Shown here in pieces: positions 1 to 5,171 of a stretch of DNA of 6,133 nt (positions are counted from its first letter, which is position 1; the number at the start of each line of letters is the position of its first letter). Position numbers and translations under genes: made by a program. The stretch is from Dehalococcoidia bacterium UBA2979 (GTDB lineage Bacteria; Chloroflexota; Dehalococcoidia; UBA2979), in the NCBI GenBank assembly GCA_002348225.1, contig DEAP01000116.1, positions 1-6,133 on the forward strand, written 5' to 3'. Below the pieces are notes generated by a model that was not told the origin of the DNA, made no database searches, and saw only the letters and a program-made list of their open reading frames with translations.

Positions 1-458
1 TAGTCATTCCAAATCGCTTCATCACGCTCAGACTGAGCAAATCCACCAATAGTACGGACACTACCGCTGGACTTTACAGAATGCTTACCATTCTGATAAA
101 TATCCTTGATTGCAGCGTAATCAATAGCTGCATCTTTTGGCAGGAGATTGTTTATCTCATCAACATCAAGACATACTTTCGCATGACTTGATACGTCTGA
201 TGCCGGGGTATAACCACCAAATGCTGCCGTCGCCTCACCCGATGAACCTCCAGTACCAGAATTTGAATCCGATCCTGATCCTGATCCTGATCCTGATCCT
301 GAGTCAGATCCTGAGCCCGAGCCCGAGCCCGAGCCCGAACTACTTATTTCCTTCACTTCACCGGGGCGATCTTCGCCATCACATGCCACTGAAAACATCA
401 GCGCCGTGACCAGTAGTAGTGAAAGAATAAGCGACCATCTCATGTGTAATTTCTTCAC
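1..458 (-). CDS. Secreted lipoprotein with Gly-Ser linker (3' end outside window); possibly FEA1-related
   Basis: The first 152 residues are visible and the gene runs off the left edge. I start it at a GTG (458-456) because an AGGGAGA Shine-Dalgarno lies 5 nt upstream; an in-frame ATG at 443 has no such site. Residues 2-8 are basic (KKLHMRW), a hydrophobic stretch follows, and FSVAC ends in Cys26, giving a lipoprotein signal peptide with Ser instead of Leu at -3. Residues 39-73 are a Ser/Gly/Asp linker encoded by a hexamer repeat. A globular part then begins, including DYAAIKDIYQNG (113-124) and SVKSSGSVRTIGGFA (127-141). I do not firmly recognise it; the wording is reminiscent, from memory only, of bacterial FEA1-related lipoproteins connected with iron assimilation. 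The gene follows the GT2 fusion gene in the same direction after 75 nt. The inferred role is a surface or periplasmic tethered protein. The gene is certain, the family is not. Confidence 0.
   Translation of the reverse strand, partial: MKKLHMRWSLILSLLLVTALMFSVACDGEDRPGEVKEISSSGSGSGSGSGSDSGSGSGSGSGSDSNSGTGGSSGEATAAFGGYTPASDVSSHAKVCLDVDEINNLLPKDAAIDYAAIKDIYQNGKHSVKSSGSVRTIGGFAQSERDEAIWND
265..336 (-). repeat. Coding hexanucleotide repeat (12 units), Gly-Ser linker
   Basis: Read on the plus strand, the tract is one GAATCC, five GATCCT, one GAGTCA, one GATCCT and four GAGCCC. On the coding (minus) strand this gives alternating Ser and Gly codons interrupted by Asp at residues 52 and 64. The unit length is a multiple of three, so gain or loss of units changes linker length without a frameshift. 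Two homogenised blocks with different codon choice (GGA-TCA and GGC-TCG) suggest two separate expansions. Confidence 0.
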
Positions 459-463
459 AAAAG

Positions 464-470
464 TCTCCCT
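464..470 (-). promoter_or_regulatory. Ribosome binding site deciding the GTG start at 458
   Basis: The minus strand reads AGGGAGA, then CTTTT, then GTG. The 5-nt spacing favours the GTG start over the ATG five codons downstream, and adds the basic residues KKLH to the signal peptide n-region. Confidence 0.
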
Positions 471-501
471 ATCTTTTACTTCCTTCATCTTCACTTACTA
501 A

Positions 502-521
502 CGAGATACTTCCTTATCTCG
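502..521 (-). terminator. Small hairpin between the GT2 fusion gene and the lipoprotein gene
   Basis: CGAGATA (502-508) and TATCTCG (515-521) form a perfect 7-bp inverted repeat around a 6-nt loop. It lies 12 nt past the stop codon of the fusion gene and 43 nt before the lipoprotein GTG. On the minus strand it is followed by TTAGTAAG, not a run of T, so it is at best a weak terminator. It could instead be a 3'-end stabiliser or an attenuator that lowers read-through into the lipoprotein. No convincing sigma70 promoter was seen in this 75-nt gap. Confidence 0.
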
Positions 522-533
522 CAATAGCCTTTT

Positions 534-2747
534 TTATGGACTTAGCAACTCTCGTGCTATCCCAAGCGGTACACGCCACAGATAGGCAAGAGAAATAAAC
601 GAGTCCCCTTCTTCCCTGTACCTATAACTAATAGGCACCTCCTTCAAAACCATATGTTTCCTGAGCAAATTGAGAGTCAGGACCTGGGCGTAGTTGTAAT
701 CGTGTATGATTTCTCCCTTTTCCAACGCATCTAAGGAAAAGGCTCTGAGTCCCGATTGTCCATCCGAAAGCCATTGGCCTGCAAGCATCGATGTTAATAA
801 CGTAAACGCACGGTTACCCAGCCCTCGCCATAACGGATGATTTTTGCGCTGGCCCTTAAATCGAGATCCAATTACATAATCAGCCTCACCCATCAAGATG
901 GGAAATAATAGTCTGGGAATATCAGCAGGGTCATATTCGAGATCTGCATCTATATACACGGCAGCAGATGGCTTAAGTTTTGCCGCCTCAGTCATTCCCG
1001 TTCGAAGCGCTGCACCAAGTCCCTTATTCATCTCATGCAGAATCACTAACGCACCATATTGCCTGGCGATCTCAACGCTGTTGTCTGTCGAGCCGTCATC
1101 AACGACGAGAATGGTGCTGTCTGCCGAAATGACTTTAGATATCTTCTGGAGTAACATCGGCAATGTTTTCACTTCGTTATAGACAGGCACTATCACCACA
1201 ATTGGGGAAGTGAATTGTGATTCGGGACCTGCATCTCCTCGATGTAGAAGTGAAAGTCGCCGCCGAAGTAAATTTGCTTTCCAATTAGAAATCCACTGAC
1301 GTAGGATAAGAAGCGCAAGACAAACACTCAGAACTGTCGTTAAGACTGCCAACACTGCGAATGTAGAGATCGACGATCCTGACAGGAAAGAAGAAGAGCT
1401 GAGAAATACAGAGCCGAATGTCATCAATTGTGGAAATCTCTGAACATTTGTCTTAAATCGAAGTCTCGAGGCTTCATCAAAATTAAACTCGATACTGCTC
1501 AGTAAATAAGTTGTAGCTAGCAGAGCAGCCCCTAAAACAATGGGTGAACTAGCCAACATCATCAGCACCGCAAACGAAGGAATCCCAATAATCCACCAGA
1601 GCAATTGCATCGATGAACTCGGTCTGAAATACGAGCCAAGAATTATGAGTGGTAACGAAAGAACAAGCGCGAACACTTGTTCACTCAACTGCGCTCCACT
1701 CACGATCACTGCCGATACACCCATGATTAACAGGAGTAAGGTCGGACGTGATCCAATCCATCGAATCGGCCTCATTACGTTAGTTAACTCACGACTATCT
1801 CTCCAATCGTAATTTCCAGTCCCCTTGAGAAGGAAGAGAGGTGCGGAACACGGAATAGCCACGAGCAGGGTGTATAGGTATTTTAGGCCGTGTGTGAAAG
1901 TAGCCAGTAACAGTGCCTCCGTGGGGTCAATCCCAGCAAGGATTAAAGCTCCTGACATCACAGCCTCATAAACCCCTATGCCGCCCGGCGTGACGTTTAA
2001 AATCTGGCTCGCAATCGTAATTGCTGTCACCGAAATTGCTAGGTAGATCGATAATTCGACGCCAGAGATTCTTGCAGCACCAAATAACATCATGCCTTCG
2101 AACATCCAAGCCATCAGACTGAGCATCGCGATGATAGCCAACTTGAAAAATGGGATGCTGGCGATCTCGGAGAAAACATCTGTGATCATATTACTTATCG
2201 CCGCAATTATTAATTTTGTTCGGGAATGTCGGCTAATAAGTACAGTGCTGACAACCAGAATTCCCGCTAAAGCAAAAGCCGATAGTAATATGTCACGCGA
2301 TATCGACATCTGACTCACATCAATATGCAGTCCTATGAAACAGGCCAATACAACCACTGTAAGAAAATCAATAGACCTACTAACGAGGCTCGACGCGACC
2401 GCCTGAGATGCTGACATCCCTGATCTTGTAGCGAGGATCGGGCGAGCCACCTCACCAGCCTTGAACGGAAGGATATGGTTGAGCACGAGAGATGCGTTAA
2501 CAACACCAAACAATTTGGCCCCTGAAGTAACGCTTCTCATCTCTGTGATGTACCACCAACAGAATGTTCGAACCATAAACGCCAAAAGGTACAGGCCGAA
2601 CATCAGCAGTAGCAGATCGAAACGAGTTAGTGACTCTGCAAATATATCGATTAAGCGCTGACCATCGACTGCCTGGGCCAACAAATAAATGGCAAGAGTG
2701 CCTGTGAGGAACCCTACCACTAACCGATTTCTTAACACATGAAACAT
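534..2747 (-). CDS. LPG-synthase-type membrane domain fused to C-terminal GT2 (DPM1-like) glycosyltransferase
   Basis: This is a 737-residue polytopic membrane protein. Residues 1-310 look like the LPG_synthase_TM/UPF0104 family: several hydrophobic segments plus the family-like motifs LPFKAGEVARP (93-103) and TPGGIGVYE (253-261). Residues 336-480 form a second hydrophobic block of about five or six segments. A basic stretch at 483-503 (RQWISNWK, LLRRR) suggests the cytosolic side. Residues 514-737 are a GT2 domain: VPVYNE (520-525), VVDDGSTD (548-555), the metal/nucleotide motif DAD (600-602), GSRF (627-630) and DGQSGLRAF (662-670). All expected motifs are intact. By family, such GT2 domains move a sugar from a nucleotide donor to polyprenyl phosphate or another lipid; the substrate here is unknown. 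Archaeal AglD has the same two modules in the opposite order. The start is the first ATG in frame; no strong Shine-Dalgarno precedes it, so a nearby start (GTG codon 4) is possible. Confidence 0.
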   Translation of the reverse strand: MFHVLRNRLVVGFLTGTLAIYLLAQAVDGQRLIDIFAESLTRFDLLLLMFGLYLLAFMVRTFCWWYITEMRSVTSGAKLFGVVNASLVLNHILPFKAGEVARPILATRSGMSASQAVASSLVSRSIDFLTVVVLACFIGLHIDVSQMSISRDILLSAFALAGILVVSTVLISRHSRTKLIIAAISNMITDVFSEIASIPFFKLAIIAMLSLMAWMFEGMMLFGAARISGVELSIYLAISVTAITIASQILNVTPGGIGVYEAVMSGALILAGIDPTEALLLATFTHGLKYLYTLLVAIPCSAPLFLLKGTGNYDWRDSRELTNVMRPIRWIGSRPTLLLLIMGVSAVIVSGAQLSEQVFALVLSLPLIILGSYFRPSSSMQLLWWIIGIPSFAVLMMLASSPIVLGAALLATTYLLSSIEFNFDEASRLRFKTNVQRFPQLMTFGSVFLSSSSFLSGSSISTFAVLAVLTTVLSVCLALLILRQWISNWKANLLRRRLSLLHRGDAGPESQFTSPIVVIVPVYNEVKTLPMLLQKISKVISADSTILVVDDGSTDNSVEIARQYGALVILHEMNKGLGAALRTGMTEAAKLKPSAAVYIDADLEYDPADIPRLLFPILMGEADYVIGSRFKGQRKNHPLWRGLGNRAFTLLTSMLAGQWLSDGQSGLRAFSLDALEKGEIIHDYNYAQVLTLNLLRKHMVLKEVPISYRYREEGDSFISLAYLWRVPLGIARELLSP

Positions 2748-2766
2748 TTGAATCTACAACACCCCG

Positions 2767-2788
2767 TAATTTTGCTTCCGACAAATTA
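2767..2788. promoter_or_regulatory. Candidate operator: 6-bp dyad in the divergent intergenic region
   Basis: TAATTT (2767-2772) and AAATTA (2783-2788) form a perfect inverted repeat with a 10-nt spacer. It sits just upstream of the plus-strand -35 and overlaps the start region of the minus-strand transcript. That position suits a repressor or activator acting on both genes. A 6-bp AT-rich dyad can occur by chance and no regulator family is recognisable from it. Confidence 0.
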
Positions 2789-2816
2789 GCCTAGACTAAC
2801 TTCAAATTTATGTCTA
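2788..2816 (-). promoter_or_regulatory. Weak candidate promoter for the GT2 fusion gene
   Basis: On the minus strand TAGACA (2816-2811, 5 of 6 to TTGACA) is followed after 17 nt by TAGGCT (2793-2788, only 3 of 6 to TATAAT). Transcription would begin about 35 nt before the ATG at 2747. The -10 is poor, so this is tentative. It would overlap the plus-strand promoter face to face. Confidence 0.
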
Positions 2817-2820
2817 TAGT
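2792..2820 (+). promoter_or_regulatory. Sigma70-like promoter of the binding-protein operon
   Basis: TAGACT (2792-2797, 4 of 6 to TTGACA), a 17-nt spacer and TATAGT (2815-2820, 5 of 6 to TATAAT) make the best promoter match in the intergenic region. Transcription would start near 2827, leaving a leader of roughly 38 nt before the GTG at 2865. It reads into the substrate-binding protein, the dehydrogenase and the DUF151-like gene. Confidence 0.
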
Positions 2821-2854
2821 AATAATTCGAACATCTTTAAACATCAATCATAAT

Positions 2855-2858
2855 GGAG
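2855..2858 (+). promoter_or_regulatory. Ribosome binding site deciding the GTG start at 2865
   Basis: GGAG is followed by TTCATA (6 nt) and GTG at 2865. The GGAG overlaps an in-frame ATG at 2853 that has only AT-rich sequence and no Shine-Dalgarno upstream, so the ATG is probably part of the leader and not the start. Confidence 0.
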
Positions 2859-2864
2859 TTCATA

Positions 2865-3899
2865 GTGCATTCAATAAATATCTCAACCAACGTAATAAAA
2901 GCGGCCATAGCAACCTTACTGGTTGTGCTTCTACTACCTTTTGCAGCCTGTTCCCTCGTCGATTCTGATGACACACTCACTGTGTACTCAGGACGAAGCA
3001 AAAAATTAATTGGGCCGATCCTTGAGAGATACGCTGAAGACACTGGTGTATCTATCGCGGTTCGATACGGGACGACTCCGACGATCGCAACTCTCCTTTT
3101 GGAGGAAGGTGATAAAACACCGGCTGACGTCTTCATCTCCCAGGATGCGGGCGCCTTGGGAGCACTTCAGATGAGTAATCTCCTTCAGGAAATCGACTCT
3201 GACATACTTGAAAAAGTGTCATCAGACTACAAATCAGCAGAAAATAAATGGGTCGGACTCTCGGGTCGAGCAAGAGTCATTGTCTACAATACTGATGCTC
3301 TGTCACCTGAGATGTTGCCCGATACAGTGTTTGATTACACCGATCCCAGCTGGAAGGGACGCCTCGCCTGGGCTCCCAGAAATGCTTCGTTCCAATCGTG
3401 GGTAACTGCCTTCCGTGTTATGCATGGAGAAGATGTCGCCGAACAATGGCTATTGGATATGATAGAAAATGACATCCAAACGTACCCCAACAACATCACC
3501 ATTGTGGCCGCCGCCGCACGTGGTGAAGTTGATGCAGGTTTTGTCAATCACTACTACCTAAATAATTTCTTAAAAGAAGAAGGTGAAGGCTTCAAAGCAA
3601 GAAATCACTACATGTCGGACGATATTGGGGCAATGATTAACGTGGCGGGTGCCGGTATAACAAAGTCCTCGCAAAATAAAGATCAGGCACAAAAACTTAT
3701 CGACTTTTTACTATCGCCAGCGGCACAGATGTTCTTTGTGAAAGAGAATTCGGAATACGCACTTATCGATGGGGTAGAAAGTAATCAAGGAGGAGTCAGT
3801 TCGATTGCTGAGCTCAAGCCAGCCAATATCGATCTGACAAAAATCGACGACCTGCAAGGTACGGTCAACCTCCTCAAGAAAGTGGGCGCACTCAGGTAG
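2865..3899 (+). CDS. Iron(III)-type ABC transporter substrate-binding lipoprotein
   Basis: The protein has 344 residues from the GTG start (348 from the ATG at 2853). The signal peptide ends in LLLPFAACS, a lipobox-like site with Phe at -3, placing the lipid-anchored protein outside the membrane. The mature part follows the FbpA/FutA-like family: TVYSGRSKKLIGPIL near the start, TPADVFISQDAGALGAL, then VNHYYLNNF with the tandem tyrosines that bind Fe(III) in this family, INVAGAGITKSS, and FFVKENSEYALIDGV. Length is normal. Compared with Haemophilus FbpA, His9 aligns with Ser and Glu57 with Gln, as in the YSGR/SQDAG subgroup, so metal coordination must rely on the tyrosines plus other ligands. 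Other trivalent metals or an anion cannot be excluded. It is the first gene of a likely three-gene unit, 22 nt before the dehydrogenase. No permease or ATPase gene is in the window, so its transporter is elsewhere or it works alone. Confidence 0.
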   Translation: MHSINISTNVIKAAIATLLVVLLLPFAACSLVDSDDTLTVYSGRSKKLIGPILERYAEDTGVSIAVRYGTTPTIATLLLEEGDKTPADVFISQDAGALGALQMSNLLQEIDSDILEKVSSDYKSAENKWVGLSGRARVIVYNTDALSPEMLPDTVFDYTDPSWKGRLAWAPRNASFQSWVTAFRVMHGEDVAEQWLLDMIENDIQTYPNNITIVAAAARGEVDAGFVNHYYLNNFLKEEGEGFKARNHYMSDDIGAMINVAGAGITKSSQNKDQAQKLIDFLLSPAAQMFFVKENSEYALIDGVESNQGGVSSIAELKPANIDLTKIDDLQGTVNLLKKVGALR

Positions 3900-3921
3900 C
3901 GCAATAGTCAGGGACTGGAAT

Positions 3922-4707
3922 ATGAAAATAACAATCGCGGGGCACGGTTCGATTGGACACTATATCGAAGGAGTCTTCCAAAATCTCCACGACATCGACA
4001 TTTATGACCCTGCGCTCGGACACACAAACGCGGCCACTCTGCGAGATACTGACTTTGTCATCGTGTGCGTCCCTACCCCAACAGCAGAAGACGGGTCCTG
4101 TGACACTTCCATCGTAGAAGAAGTCATCTGCAAGTCAGATCCTCGGACAGCAATTATCTGTACCAGTACAGTGGCAATCGGAACGACAGACAGGCTAATC
4201 TCTACTTATCGAAAAGATATCGTTTTCGCGCCGGAATATGCCGGCGAGACTGACGAACATCCACTCCGCAATCCAAAAAACCGAAACTTCCTGTTTTTTG
4301 GTGGATACGGAACATCTCTTGATGCTGTTTCAGCTCTATTCGAAGAGTCATATAGAGACCTGGGAGCTACTCCCACGGTCAAAAAAACATCTCCCAAAAC
4401 TGCCGAAATTGTAAAATATATGGAAAATTCTTTCCTTGCTACCAAGGTGGGATTCGTGAATGAATTCTATGACCTCTGCAGCTATCTCGAGGCTGATTTT
4501 GAAGAAGTACGTTCACTATGGCTCCTAGACGAGCGGGTCGGTGCAAGTCACACGATCGTTACCCCCGAGAGAGGATTCGGAGGCAAATGCCTCCCAAAAG
4601 ATACAGATGCTGTCGTGGCCTCTGCCCGTTCAGTCGGTATGCAGATGGAGATCATGGAAGCGGTGATCAGCGCAAACAAGACACATAGAATGAAAGGAAT
4701 CTCATGA
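3922..4707 (+). CDS. Short nucleotide-sugar dehydrogenase (UDP-glucose/GDP-mannose dehydrogenase family), C-terminal domain absent
   Basis: At 261 residues this is much shorter than the usual roughly 390-450. An N-terminal Rossmann fold is visible: GHGSIG (7-12) and a terminal acidic Asp29 in IDIYDP, consistent with NAD. VPTPT (50-54), TSTV (81-84) and APEYA (103-107) follow. The central helix EIVKYMENSFLATKVGFVNEF keeps the equivalents of catalytic Lys165 and Asn169, and GFGGKCLPKDT (218-228) keeps catalytic Cys223 and Asp227. The protein ends about 33 residues later, where the UDP-binding C-terminal domain would begin. By family it would oxidise C6 of a nucleotide hexose to a uronate in the cytosol; the sugar is unknown. 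An AGGG precedes the ATG by 8 nt. The downstream gene is not the missing domain in another frame. Short versions may be natural, so loss of activity should not be assumed. Confidence 0.
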   Translation: MKITIAGHGSIGHYIEGVFQNLHDIDIYDPALGHTNAATLRDTDFVIVCVPTPTAEDGSCDTSIVEEVICKSDPRTAIICTSTVAIGTTDRLISTYRKDIVFAPEYAGETDEHPLRNPKNRNFLFFGGYGTSLDAVSALFEESYRDLGATPTVKKTSPKTAEIVKYMENSFLATKVGFVNEFYDLCSYLEADFEEVRSLWLLDERVGASHTIVTPERGFGGKCLPKDTDAVVASARSVGMQMEIMEAVISANKTHRMKGIS

Positions 4708-5171
4708 TGAATGGTCATTTTCTCAGGGTCACTGGCGTGGATCTTTGTCAGAGTAAAAAACACATGGCAGTTCTACTCACATCTGAAAATGAAAAAATTA
4801 CAATAAGTCAACATGTAAGCACTGAAACCGGACAAGCCGTACTTGCCGCGCTAAATGGACTGCCTAACCTCACCCTCGAGGCGATACATACTATGTTTAA
4901 TTTATCTTGCGAGGCGAGTGTTGAACTGGTGGGTATACAAATGACCGGACATGGTGAACACATACAGAGTATCCTGCGTGCTGAATTTCCAGAGGGTATA
5001 GTTGAGTTGCCTTTACCAACAGAGGTCGCTCTCCCTATAGCGGCATCGCTGAAGCTACCCGTCTTTAGAGAATCAGTTGTTTATAAAAAGCGCAATGAGA
5101 ACGTACCTATTCCTTCAATTTTCAAGAGTGCCTTCGAAACTTCCAAGCCCGAAGATAATCACGACGAATAG
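4704..5171 (+). CDS. Small cytosolic protein resembling the bifunctional nuclease domain (DUF151/BFN), divergent
   Basis: This 155-residue protein has no signal peptide or membrane segment. Its pattern fits the BFN/DUF151 fold: a first strand FLRVTGVDL, a hairpin ending KITISQHVS, a helix ETGQAVLAALNGLPNLTLEAIHTMFN in the place of the family's aI...L...RPLTHDLL, a strand VELVGIQM, and ELPLPTEVALPIAASLKLPV (101-120), which lines up with the family's vDARPSDAIALAlr...aPI. FRESVV follows, as expected. The usual Arg-Pro-Ser-Asp-Ala is altered to Leu-Pro-Thr-Glu-Val and the Thr-His-Asp is missing, so nuclease activity is doubtful. The start ATG overlaps the dehydrogenase stop (ATGA), with AAAGGA 5 nt upstream; a second ATG at 4707 is nearly as good. 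Coupled translation is likely. The tail, from about residue 128, is charged and unstructured-looking, and its last 50 nt overlap the convergent membrane-protein gene. The family call is from pattern only. Confidence 0.
   Translation: MMNGHFLRVTGVDLCQSKKHMAVLLTSENEKITISQHVSTETGQAVLAALNGLPNLTLEAIHTMFNLSCEASVELVGIQMTGHGEHIQSILRAEFPEGIVELPLPTEVALPIAASLKLPVFRESVVYKKRNENVPIPSIFKSAFETSKPEDNHDE

Noticed and set aside
265..336. Tandem repeats as a CRISPR array
   Set aside because: Units are 6 bp with no spacers and lie in frame within a coding sequence.
137..409. Plus-strand open frame with Ile-Leu and Ser-Pro runs
   Set aside because: It is the antisense reading of the hexamer repeat in the lipoprotein gene; the low-complexity runs come from the repeat, and no ribosome binding site supports it.
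2497..2784. Minus-strand open frame starting upstream of the GT2 fusion gene
   Set aside because: It overlaps the clearly coding N-terminus of the fusion protein in another frame and has no recognisable domain.
2837..3136. Minus-strand open frame opposite the binding-protein gene
   Set aside because: It is antisense to a well-supported signal peptide and conserved N-terminal domain; nothing in its translation looks like a protein family.
3900..3921. Terminator or promoter between the binding protein and the dehydrogenase
   Set aside because: The 22-nt gap holds only a Shine-Dalgarno-like AGGG and no hairpin or promoter-like hexamers.
4704..5171. The missing C-terminal domain of the dehydrogenase displaced by a frameshift
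   Set aside because: Its sequence shows none of the UDP-binding domain motifs, and it begins with its own ATG and ribosome binding site.
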